Source: Streptomyces sp. SID8374
GTDB lineage: Bacteria > Actinomycetota > Actinomycetes > Streptomycetales > Streptomycetaceae
Length of the DNA stretch: 64,000 bases
NCBI RefSeq assembly: GCF_009865135.1
Contig: NZ_WWGH01000001.1
Location: 62,001 to 126,000, forward strand
Direction: 5' to 3'
Shown: positions 25,912 through 35,637 of the stretch, piece by piece
How the letters are laid out: each line of letters starts with the position of its first letter
Position numbering within the stretch: position 1 is the first letter of the stretch
The notes under the pieces: generated by a model
The model's input: the letters and a program-made list of their open reading frames with translations, nothing else
What the model was told of the DNA's origin: nothing
Databases searched by the model: none
Program-made: the position numbers and the translations under genes

Positions 25912-26571
25912 ATGCCCCGCACCATCCGCATCACCCGCTCCCACAAGCTCGCCACCGCCGCGCTCCTCGCGGCCGGTTCCGTCACGGCCATCACCGCGAC
26001 CGGCGGGCAGAGCGACGCACAGCCCGCCGCGGCCAAGTCCTCCGTCGCCGCCGAGAAGATCGCCACCGGCGTTCCCACGGCGAAGGAGATCGCGGCGAAG
26101 AAGGCCGCGGCGGACCGCAAGGCCGCCGCGGAGAAGGCCGTGGCCGAGCGGAAGGCCGCCGCCGAGAAGTCCGCCGAGAAGGCGCGCTCCGAGAAGCAGG
26201 CCGCCAACCGCTCCACCGAGCGCAAGGCCGTGGCCGCGCCCAAGCAGTACAAGAACAACCTCGACGGCTGGATACGCGAGTCGCTCGACATCATGAAGAA
26301 GAAGAACATCCCCGGCTCCTACGAGGGGCTGCACCGCAACATCATGCGCGAGTCCAGCGGCAACCCGAACGCCGTCAACGACTGGGACGTCAACGCGCAG
26401 AACGGCATCCCCTCCAAGGGCCTGCTCCAGGTGATCCAGCCGACCTTCGACGCGTACCACGTCAAGGGCACCCCGAAGAAGCTCACCGACCCGGTCGCCA
26501 ACATCACCGCCGCCGCCAACTACGCCGCGGACAAGTACGGCTCCATCGACAACGTCGACTCCGCGTACTGA
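25912..26571 (+). CDS. Secreted lytic transglycosylase (SLT domain)
   Basis: A 219-residue exported cell-wall enzyme. The signal peptide region MPRTIRITRSHKLATAALLA is followed by an Ala/Lys/Glu-rich coiled-coil-like stretch (about residues 45-108, repeated AAAEKAVAERKAA units) and a C-terminal SLT transglycosylase domain. The catalytic glutamate is Glu147 in NIMRESSGNPNAVN, followed by KGLLQVIQPTFDAYHV and NITAAANYAADKYGS. It cleaves peptidoglycan, probably in growth or germination. The start at 25912 gives a clean signal peptide; an upstream in-frame ATG at 25783 lies in the leader. Confidence 0.9.
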   Translation: MPRTIRITRSHKLATAALLAAGSVTAITATGGQSDAQPAAAKSSVAAEKIATGVPTAKEIAAKKAAADRKAAAEKAVAERKAAAEKSAEKARSEKQAANRSTERKAVAAPKQYKNNLDGWIRESLDIMKKKNIPGSYEGLHRNIMRESSGNPNAVNDWDVNAQNGIPSKGLLQVIQPTFDAYHVKGTPKKLTDPVANITAAANYAADKYGSIDNVDSAY

Positions 26572-26627
26572 GTCCGGGTCGATCCCGCCCGCCGGGCGGA
26601 CCGCCGCCGGTAAGGCCAGACCAGACC

Positions 26628-26647
26628 GCGATTATCTGACTAATCGC
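26628..26647. promoter_or_regulatory. 20-bp dyad upstream of geosmin synthase
   Basis: GCGATTA (26628-26634) and TAATCGC (26641-26647) are perfect inverse arms around TCTGAC, about 100 nt upstream of the geosmin synthase start. The position and AT-rich core fit a transcription-factor operator or overlapping promoter. The binding factor is unknown. Confidence 0.55.
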
Positions 26648-26679
26648 CTTGGTGCGTGCCCCGGTTGGCCGAAGGGTAG

Positions 26680-28962
<2,283 letters not shown>

Positions 28963-28995
28963 GCACCCTGCGCCTGCGGGCCCCGCGGCTCCCGG

Positions 28996-29034
28996 CCGAC
29001 GGCCCGTCGTGAGCACCTCACGGCGGGCCGTCGG
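28996..29034 (+). terminator. Long hairpin terminator after geosmin synthase
   Basis: Outer arms 28996-29006 and 29024-29034 (11 bp) plus inner arms 29008-29013 and 29017-29022 (6 bp, loop CAC) stack with a single mismatch into about 17 bp, 33 nt after the stop. Confidence 0.85.
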
Positions 29035-29081
29035 CGACCGGAGCAACAGCCGCAAGCCCCTCGCGAAGGCATAGAAATAGA

Positions 29082-29102
29082 CCGCCCGGCATATGCGGGC
29101 GG
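29082..29102. terminator. 7-bp GC hairpin between convergent genes
   Basis: CCGCCCG (29082-29088) pairs with CGGGCGG (29096-29102) around GCATATG, 17 nt beyond the stop of the minus-strand gene ending at 29119. It probably terminates that gene. Confidence 0.6.
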
Positions 29103-29118
29103 CCTATGCAGTGACGTT

Positions 29119-29619
29119 TCAGCCCTGCTGGAACAGCTCTGCGGGCAGGGGCTTCAGAAGGGTGTAGAGGTCGTCGGTGATGGGCCGGTCCCAGCTGGCG
29201 ATGGTCACGAGCACCCCGTCGCTGCGGTCGAACTGGACGCAGGCGATCCGGCTCTCCGAGAGCTTCACCCGGCGGACGATCAGCAGGTTGTCGCCCTGCA
29301 TCACGGGGACGTCCTCGCTGCTGACGACCTCGATCGGCTCGTCGTTCTCCAGGGCCAGCAGCAGCTGCGCGACCTCGAAGGGAACCTGGCCGTCCTCGGT
29401 CTCACGGGCGGGCGAGCCCTCCGGGAGGTTACCGATGATCATGGCCGGGCCCCGGCCGCCGTACAGGTCGTACCGGAGGAAGACGCCCTGGCAGCTGCCG
29501 TCGGGCGCGGGGAGCAGACCGGCGCCGAGGTTGCCGGGCCAGTCCCCCGGGTCCATGGCCAGGACGTCGAAGTCCGGGCCCGCGGGTGTTGCGGCACTAC
29601 GGCGGCGGAGAAAGGACAT
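29119..29619 (-). CDS. Conserved hypothetical protein
   Basis: A 166-residue soluble protein starting MSFLRRRSAATPAGPDFDVLAMDPGDWPGN, with alternating short strands (VFLRYDLYGG, AMIIGNLPEGSP, IEVVSSEDVPVMQGDNLLIV) and a helix at the C-terminus. I cannot assign a characterised family, but its composition and neat start suggest a genuine Streptomyces protein. No signal or membrane segment. It is convergent with geosmin synthase. Confidence 0.7.
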   Translation of the reverse strand: MSFLRRRSAATPAGPDFDVLAMDPGDWPGNLGAGLLPAPDGSCQGVFLRYDLYGGRGPAMIIGNLPEGSPARETEDGQVPFEVAQLLLALENDEPIEVVSSEDVPVMQGDNLLIVRRVKLSESRIACVQFDRSDGVLVTIASWDRPITDDLYTLLKPLPAELFQQG

Positions 29620-29882
29620 GCTGACATGTTACGTGGCCCGGCTCACGTTGCGGAGCCGGGCCCGGGGGCGGAACCCGGCCCCGGGGGCGCCGGTCCTCCG
29701 GTCACCGGCGGGAATCCACGCGCACCGCTCCGGCAGAGACTCTTCCGCGTGGAATCGGCGCAAGTTCGCCCGCTGAGAGGTTCCGTGACGCATACCGTTG
29801 GGTCCACCGCCCTGCCCCGCCCGTCGAGGCAGCGGCGAGTGTGACATGCGGGTACGGCGATACGGCCGGGAGAGAGGACAGC

Positions 29883-31430
29883 ATGACGGTGGAGGGCACT
29901 GTGAGCGGGCTGGAAGAGCGGACGGTGGGGCGGGCGTGGATGGTGCGCCTGGACCCGGCGGACCGGGGCGGTGCGGCGGTACGCGTCTCATGCGCCCGCC
30001 CGGCCTGCGCTCCCCAGATCCTGCCCTCCGCCGCCGTCGGCCGCACCGCCGCCGTCGCGCACCTGGCGACGCATCTGCGCGCCGCCCCGGGGCCCCGGCC
30101 CGAGGCGTACTGCGCCTGCCGGGCCGAGGAGTGCCACACCCACACCCGGGAGACGGGACCGCGTGAGCGGGCCGTGCCGTCGCGGTGCGGCGGCCCGGTC
30201 GTGATGGCCGTCATCAACGACCGGCAGGGCCGCTGGTGGCGGGCTCTGGAGTGCTGCGCCCGGTGTGCGGCCGCCCACCCCTCCGCGAAGATCGTCGCCA
30301 CCGCCCCGGCCGCCGCGAGCCCGGCCCCCGCGGCAGGAGCCCCTCCCGTCACCGGCCGGCCGCCCGTCCCGGCGGGGCCGCAGTTCTCCCACGCCGCCTC
30401 GTCCCCGGCCCCCGTCCCCCGGGCGGTGCCCGCCCCCCGCCCGAAGCCCCGGCGCAACCGCCGGACCGGGAAGATCGCGCAGCGGATCGTGCCGCACGAT
30501 CTGCACCCGGTCGCCCTGCGCGAGGAGCTGATCGAGTTGGGCGACCTGTTCCGCGCCTACCAGCAGCGGCCCGAGCCGGATCTGGCGCAACTCGCCGAGC
30601 TCCACTCCCGTAAGGCGAAGGCCTTCACGACGTGGTGGGAGGTGACCGGTGAGACCGACCTGCGGCTGGAGGCGCAGCGCGCCGAGCAGGCGGCCGCCGC
30701 CGCTCTCCTCCAGCACCAGCAGCGCACCGGCCAGAGCCCGGTCGGCGACGGAGAGGTCACCAGCCGCCTGCTGCCGGGGCTCACCCAGTGGGAGCACGCC
30801 CGGACAGTCCTCGCCCATGTCGCCGAGCACACCCCGCTGCCCGGCCCCGAGGCCCGGCTGATGGCGGTGATGCTGACCCTGCGCTCGGCACTCACCGGCA
30901 CCGGCAACCTGGTGGGGCAGGACGTCAAGGGGCTGCCCCTGGCGGAGCCCGAGGAGCTGATCGGGCGGCTCCTGGACTCCGGGTGGCTGTCCATCCCCGG
31001 CACCGCCGACGATCTGCTCGCCTCCCGGCCCGAGAGCCCTACTCCGATCACCATCCCGTCCCTGATGCCCGACGAGGACGGCAAGGGTCCGTTCGACTTC
31101 GGCCGGAAAACCCGTCCCAAGCTCAGCGGGTGGGCCCAGCGGGTCGTCGGGGACAAGAAGCTCCGCAAGAAGAAGACCGGGGCCGCTGTCCGGCTCCTCG
31201 CCCTGGCCCTGGCCATCCGGACGACGACCGACGGACGGCTGGGGCCCGAGGGCGAGGGCATCGATCCGGCGGTCCTGGCCTCCTGGTGCGCTGTCGACCC
31301 CGGCGAGCTGGAATCCCTGGTGGAGCAGCTGATCGCGGCGGACTGGCTGGAGGAGGCCGCCGTCACCGACGGGCGCCTCACGGGCCGGCTGACCGAGCGG
31401 GTGCTCCCGCTCAGCTGCCCCCTGCCCTGA
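29883..31430 (+). CDS. Cys-rich N-terminus, winged-helix-like C-terminus; unknown protein
   Basis: A 515-residue protein with three parts. Residues 1-135 hold several Cys/His clusters (VSCARPACAP, CACRAEECHTHT, ECCARCAAAHP) suggesting zinc binding. Residues 135-200 are a Pro/Ala-rich linker ending in a basic RRNRRTGKIAQRIV. The C-terminal 310 residues are mostly helical, with winged-helix-like pieces such as WCAVDPGELESLVEQLIAADWLEE. This layout hints at a DNA-binding protein, but I know no characterised relative. The start at 29883 follows GAGAGAGGA. Confidence 0.7.
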   Translation: MTVEGTVSGLEERTVGRAWMVRLDPADRGGAAVRVSCARPACAPQILPSAAVGRTAAVAHLATHLRAAPGPRPEAYCACRAEECHTHTRETGPRERAVPSRCGGPVVMAVINDRQGRWWRALECCARCAAAHPSAKIVATAPAAASPAPAAGAPPVTGRPPVPAGPQFSHAASSPAPVPRAVPAPRPKPRRNRRTGKIAQRIVPHDLHPVALREELIELGDLFRAYQQRPEPDLAQLAELHSRKAKAFTTWWEVTGETDLRLEAQRAEQAAAAALLQHQQRTGQSPVGDGEVTSRLLPGLTQWEHARTVLAHVAEHTPLPGPEARLMAVMLTLRSALTGTGNLVGQDVKGLPLAEPEELIGRLLDSGWLSIPGTADDLLASRPESPTPITIPSLMPDEDGKGPFDFGRKTRPKLSGWAQRVVGDKKLRKKKTGAAVRLLALALAIRTTTDGRLGPEGEGIDPAVLASWCAVDPGELESLVEQLIAADWLEEAAVTDGRLTGRLTERVLPLSCPLP

Positions 31431-31451
31431 GGCGTCCCACCGGCGGGGGCG

Positions 31452-32618
31452 TCACCCCGGCGGGGGCTGCGATCCGACGAGCCACATGGCGAAGAACTGC
31501 GCCCCGCCCCCGTAGGCGTGGCCGACCGCCCTGGTGGCCCCGTCGATCTGGTGCTCGCCGGCCCGTCCCCGTACCTGGAGTGCGGCTTCGGCGAAGCGGA
31601 TCATGCCGGACGCGCCGATGGGGTTGGTGGAGAGCACCCCGCCCGAGGGGTTGACCGGGAGGTCGCCGTCGAGTTCGGTGACGCCCGCCTCGGTGAGCTT
31701 CCACCCCTCGCCCTCACCGGCGAAGCCGAGGTTCTCCAGCCACATCGGCTCGTACCAGGAGAACGGGACGTACATCTCGACGGCGTCGATCTCCCGGCGC
31801 GGGTCGGTGATCCGGGCCTGCCGGTAGACGTCGGCTGCGCAGTCCTTGCCCGCCTGCGGGGAGACGAAGTCCTTGCCCGCGAAGAGCGTCGGTTCGCTGC
31901 GCATGGCGCCGCCGTGCACCCAGGCGGGCGGGTGGGGTGCGCGGGCGGCGCCGTCCCGGTCGGTGAGGACCATCGCGCAGGCCCCGTCGGAGGAGGGGCA
32001 GGTCTCGGAGTAGCGGATCGGGTCCCAGAGCATGGGCGACGCCTGGACCTTCTCCAGGGTGATGTCCGCGTCATGGATGTGCGCGTAGGGGTTCTTGAGC
32101 GCGTTGCGGCGGTCCTTGTACGCGACGAGCGAGCCGACCGTGTCGGGGGCTCCCGTACGGCGCATGTACGCGCGGACGTGCGGGGCGAAGAAGCCCCCTG
32201 CCCCGGCCAGCAGGGGCTGCTGGAAGGGGACGGGCAGGGAGAGCCCCCACATGGCGTTGGACTCGGACTGCTTCTCGAAGGCGAGGGTCAGGACGGTCCG
32301 GTGGACGCGGGCGGCGACGAGGTTGGCGGCGACCAGCGCGGTCGATCCGCCGACCGAGCCCGCCGTGTGGACGCGGAGCATGGGTTTGCCGACGGCGCCG
32401 AGCGCGTCGGCGAGATACAGCTCCGGCATCATGACGCCCTCGAAGAAGTCGGGGGCCTTGCCGATGACGACGGCGTCGATGTCGCTCCAGGTCAGTCCGG
32501 CGTCCTCCAGGGCGCGGACGGCCGCCTCGCGGACCAGTCCGGCGATGGAGACGTCGTGCCGGGCGGCGACGTGCTTGGTCTGGCCGATGCCGACGACGGC
32601 GACGGGCTCCTCAGACAT
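31452..32618 (-). CDS. Lipid-transfer thiolase-like protein (Ltp type)
   Basis: A 388-residue thiolase-fold protein of the SCP-x/Ltp group. Where true thiolases have the nucleophilic Cys, this protein reads HTAGSVGGSTA, so it lacks the acyl-accepting cysteine. It keeps NPSGGVLSTNPIGASG and a C-terminal HAYGGGAQFFAMW. In mycobacterial sterol degradation such proteins pair with an OB-fold partner as aldolases (Ltp2-ChsH2). Its start overlaps the stop of the preceding thiolase-like gene by 8 nt, so the two are likely co-translated. The role in sterol-like side-chain cleavage is inferred. Confidence 0.85.
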   Translation of the reverse strand: MSEEPVAVVGIGQTKHVAARHDVSIAGLVREAAVRALEDAGLTWSDIDAVVIGKAPDFFEGVMMPELYLADALGAVGKPMLRVHTAGSVGGSTALVAANLVAARVHRTVLTLAFEKQSESNAMWGLSLPVPFQQPLLAGAGGFFAPHVRAYMRRTGAPDTVGSLVAYKDRRNALKNPYAHIHDADITLEKVQASPMLWDPIRYSETCPSSDGACAMVLTDRDGAARAPHPPAWVHGGAMRSEPTLFAGKDFVSPQAGKDCAADVYRQARITDPRREIDAVEMYVPFSWYEPMWLENLGFAGEGEGWKLTEAGVTELDGDLPVNPSGGVLSTNPIGASGMIRFAEAALQVRGRAGEHQIDGATRAVGHAYGGGAQFFAMWLVGSQPPPG

Positions 32619-33663
32619 GAGCGCTCTCCCCTTCCAGGACGGCGACCAGGTTCTGCTGGAGGCAGGGCCCGGAGGTGGCGTGGGCGAGGGCCCGGTCGGA
32701 CTCGCCGCGGTGGATGCGGGCGGCGGCCTCGCCGAGCCGGATCAGGCCCGCCGCCATGACCGGGTTGGCGGCGAGCGCCCCGCCGGACGGGTTGACGCGG
32801 GTGTCGTCGCCGAGCCCCAGGGCCTTGCGCAGGACGACCTCCTGCGAGGTGAACGGGGCGTGCAACTCGGCGGTGTCGGCGGGCCGTTCGAAGGCTCCGG
32901 CGTGCTGGGCGGCGAGCCGGGTGGAGGGTGAGTCGGTGAGGTCGCGGACGCCGAGGCTGTGGGCCTCGATGCGGTGGTCGATGCCCCGGATCCAGGCGGG
33001 CCGTGCGCACAGGGCGCGGGCGGTGTCCCCGGCGGCGAGGATGACGGCGGCGGCGCCGTCGCCGATGGGCGGGCAGTCGCCGGTGCGCAGCGGGTGCACG
33101 AGGTGGTCGCCCGCGGGGACGTCGCCGGTGAGCTGGGCGTACGGGTTGGCGGTGGCGTCGGCGCGGCTGCGGGCGGCGATCTCGGCGAGGGCGGTCTCGT
33201 CGGTGTCGCCCGCGTCGATGAGGGCCTGGGCCTGGAGGGCGGCGAGTGCGACGGAGTCCGGCCAGAGCGGGGCGAGGTAGTACGGGTCGAGTTGGCGGGA
33301 GAGGACGTCGCGGACCTCGCCGGGTGAGGACTTGCCGTACGAGTAGACCAGCGCGGTGTCCGCCTCACCGGTCATGATCTTCACCCAGGCCTCGTACAGC
33401 GCCCAGGCGCCGTCCATCTCGACATGGGACTCGGAGATGGGCGGGTGGGCGCCGACGCCGTCGAGGGCCATGGTGAAGGAGAAGGCGCGTCCGGCGAGGT
33501 AGTCGGCGGAGCCGGAGCAGGTGAACCCGATCTCGTTGGCCTTCAGCCCCGTTGCCCCGAGGACCTCGTGGAGGACGGGCATCAGCAGGTCGACCTCGGA
33601 GAGTTCGTCGGTACGCCGCCGGTGCGCGGTCTGGGCGAAGGCGACGATCGCCACGTCTCGCAT
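32611..33663 (-). CDS. Thiolase-like lipid-transfer protein, second subunit
   Basis: A 350-residue thiolase-fold protein. It begins MRDVAIVAFAQTAHRR and contains CSGSADYLAGRAFSF, SESHVEMDGAWALYEAW at the position where thiolases carry the active Cys, and VNPSGGALAANP. No nucleophilic Cys sits at the usual place. Its ATG immediately follows the TAG of the OB-fold gene, and its end overlaps the next thiolase-like start, a tight operon. It probably works as a heteromeric partner in CoA-thioester aldol or retro-aldol chemistry; that is inferred from the family. Confidence 0.85.
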   Translation of the reverse strand: MRDVAIVAFAQTAHRRRTDELSEVDLLMPVLHEVLGATGLKANEIGFTCSGSADYLAGRAFSFTMALDGVGAHPPISESHVEMDGAWALYEAWVKIMTGEADTALVYSYGKSSPGEVRDVLSRQLDPYYLAPLWPDSVALAALQAQALIDAGDTDETALAEIAARSRADATANPYAQLTGDVPAGDHLVHPLRTGDCPPIGDGAAAVILAAGDTARALCARPAWIRGIDHRIEAHSLGVRDLTDSPSTRLAAQHAGAFERPADTAELHAPFTSQEVVLRKALGLGDDTRVNPSGGALAANPVMAAGLIRLGEAAARIHRGESDRALAHATSGPCLQQNLVAVLEGESAHV

Positions 33664-34611
33664 CTACACCAGCTCCTTGTACGTGTCGTAGTCGGCGTCG
33701 GGCTCGCCGGTGGGCCGGTAGTGGTCGGGATGGCGGGCGCCCTCGGCCCAGACGGGTTCCACGCGCAGCCCCATGCGGACCTGGTCGTACGGAATCCCGG
33801 CGATGCGGCCGTGGAGGGCGAGGTCGGCGCCGTCGAGGGCGATGTGGGCGTAGACGTACGGGACTTCGATGTCCAGGTTCTTCGCCTTGATGTTGACGAT
33901 GCAGAAGGTGGTGACGGTGCCGCGCGGGCCGACCTCGACCTCTTCCTCGGTGGCGATGCCGCAGGTGGGGCAGGCTCCGCGCGGGGGTACGTAGACCTTG
34001 CGGCAGGCGGGGCAGCGTTCGCCGACGGTTCGGTGGCCTTCGAGGGCCTTGAGGTAGGCGCTCTGGGCTCGGCCGGGGGTGTGGACGTAGTCGAGGCGGG
34101 CGGGGGCGGCGATGCCGGTGACGGGGTCGGCGAACTCCCCTTCGTGCGGCGCGGGTTGGCCGGGCCCCGCCTCACCGTCGTACGGCTCGAAGCAGGCGAT
34201 GTCGGTGATGGCGCCCGTCCGCGTCGCGGCCCAGCGGATCCGGACCCGCATCCCGGTGTGTACGGCGGCGGGTCCGGGCGCGTCCAGGGCGTGCAGGAGC
34301 GCGGTGGCGGCGCCGTCGAGGCGGACGAGCACCCAGGCGAAGGGGGTGTCCAGCGGCTGGTTGCGGCGCGGAGACGGGTTCCAGGCCCAGGTGGTGACCG
34401 TGCCGGTGGCGGCGACCTCGACGAGTTCGCGGAGCTCGCTCGCGGTGACGGGGTCGTACTCGACGGGCGGCACGAGGACCGTGCCGTCGTCCGTGCGGAC
34501 ACCGAGGACGGTGCGTTCGCGCAGTCCGGTGAGGAAGGCGCTCTGGACGGGGCCGAGGGAACGGGTGAAGGGGAATTCGACCACCAGCGGGGCGCTGAGG
34601 ACGTCGGTCAT
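33664..34611 (-). CDS. Tandem OB-fold (DUF35) zinc-ribbon acyl-CoA-associated protein
   Basis: A 315-residue protein with two DUF35/ChsH-type OB folds. The N-terminal copy is without cysteines. The second (about residues 175-290) begins with a zinc ribbon, CPACRKVYVPPRGACPTC (two CxxC pairs), followed by GTVTTFCIVNI. DUF35 proteins bind thiolase-like or MaoC-like enzymes in sterol and acyl-CoA degradation. The gene sits between crotonase and two Ltp genes, exactly where such a partner is expected. Confidence 0.87.
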   Translation of the reverse strand: MTDVLSAPLVVEFPFTRSLGPVQSAFLTGLRERTVLGVRTDDGTVLVPPVEYDPVTASELRELVEVAATGTVTTWAWNPSPRRNQPLDTPFAWVLVRLDGAATALLHALDAPGPAAVHTGMRVRIRWAATRTGAITDIACFEPYDGEAGPGQPAPHEGEFADPVTGIAAPARLDYVHTPGRAQSAYLKALEGHRTVGERCPACRKVYVPPRGACPTCGIATEEEVEVGPRGTVTTFCIVNIKAKNLDIEVPYVYAHIALDGADLALHGRIAGIPYDQVRMGLRVEPVWAEGARHPDHYRPTGEPDADYDTYKELV

Positions 34612-34670
34612 GGCACTCTCCTAGGCTCAGGGATCAGAACTCAGCGCTCAGGAACCCGGGGGCCCGGGGC

Positions 34671-35471
34671 TCAGGCGCGCCGGTAGACGGGCGGGCGCTT
34701 CTCGGCGAAGGCGCGGGCGCCCTCCTTGGCGTCCTCGGTGGCGAACACGGGCCGGCCGCGCTTGAGCTCGGCGGCCAGGGCATCGGTCTCGGTCAGCTCG
34801 GCGCCCTCGTAGACGGAGGCCTTGACGGCCTCCACGGCGAGGGGCCCGCAGGCGTTGATCCGCTCGGCGACGGCGAGGGCCTCCTCCAGGGCGGTGCCGT
34901 CGGGCACGACCCTGCCTATGAGCCCGATGGCCGCGGCCTCGTCGGCGGTGTACGGGCGGCCGGTGAGGAGCATTTCGAGGGCGTGGGTGCGGGGGATCTG
35001 GCGGGGCAGCCGGACGGTGGAGCCGCCGATCGGGAAGAGGCCGCGCCGCACCTCGAAGAGCCCGAAGGTAGCCCCTGACCCGGCGATGCGGATGTCCGTT
35101 CCCTGGAGGATCTCGGTGCCGCCGGCGACACACGGCCCTTCCACGGCGGCGATCACCGGTTTGCGCGGGCGGTGGTGGCGCAGCATCGCCTTCCAGTGGA
35201 GGTCCGGGTCGGCGGCCATCCGCTCCCGGTACTCCTCGCCCTCCATGCCGCCGCCCGCGAGCGCCTTGAGGTCCATGCCGGAGCAGAACGCGCCGCCCGC
35301 CCCGGTCAGGACGACGGAGCGCACCTCGTCGTCGGCGTCGGCCGCGAGCCATCCGTCGTACAGGCCGACGAGCATCGGCAGCGACAACGCGTTCCTGGCC
35401 TGTGGTCTGTTCAAGGTGAGCACCAGCGTGGCGCCCCTGCGCTCCACGGTGAGGTGTTCCGTACCGCCCAT
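34671..35471 (-). CDS. Enoyl-CoA hydratase/isomerase (crotonase family)
   Basis: A 266-residue crotonase. The N-terminal RRGATLVLTLNRPQARNAL is followed by the oxyanion-hole glycines in GAGGAFCSGMDLKAL and EGPCVAGGTEILQGTDIRIA, with LFEVRRGLFPIGGS in the active-site loop. It hydrates or isomerises acyl-CoA double bonds. The start at 35471 (MGGTEHLTVER) has GGGAG upstream; a longer upstream frame is unlikely. It is the first gene of a four-gene operon, divergent from the acyl-CoA synthetase. Confidence 0.9.
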   Translation of the reverse strand: MGGTEHLTVERRGATLVLTLNRPQARNALSLPMLVGLYDGWLAADADDEVRSVVLTGAGGAFCSGMDLKALAGGGMEGEEYRERMAADPDLHWKAMLRHHRPRKPVIAAVEGPCVAGGTEILQGTDIRIAGSGATFGLFEVRRGLFPIGGSTVRLPRQIPRTHALEMLLTGRPYTADEAAAIGLIGRVVPDGTALEEALAVAERINACGPLAVEAVKASVYEGAELTETDALAAELKRGRPVFATEDAKEGARAFAEKRPPVYRRA

Positions 35472-35534
35472 GACCAACTCCCGTCTGCAGACCTGGAACA
35501 GGTTGCAGTAGGCGGGGTCGCAGTTCAATAGTTT

Positions 35535-35551
35535 TCTGACAGCTCGTCAGA
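35535..35551. promoter_or_regulatory. 17-bp dyad between divergent lipid-degradation genes
   Basis: TCTGAC (35535-35540) and GTCAGA (35546-35551) form a perfect inverted repeat around AGCTC in the 166-nt region between crotonase and acyl-CoA synthetase. This is a typical TetR-type operator layout (KstR/FadR-like) that would control both directions. No regulator gene is adjacent. Confidence 0.6.
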
Positions 35552-35637
35552 TTCTTTCGGCGCCACCCCTTCCCACTTGTGGCGCCCGGCGCTCTAATGA
35601 CGGCCGAGTCGCCAGTCATCCGGGGTCAGGAGGAACG

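Noticed and set aside
25600..25912. c-di-AMP (ydaO-type) riboswitch before the transglycosylase
   Set aside because: The leader is structured and AT-rich, but I could not find the conserved core segments, so I list only an unclassified leader.
31452..33663. Ordinary acetyl-CoA acetyltransferases
   Set aside because: Both thiolase-fold proteins lack the nucleophilic cysteine at the usual position, so I call them lipid-transfer/aldolase type instead.
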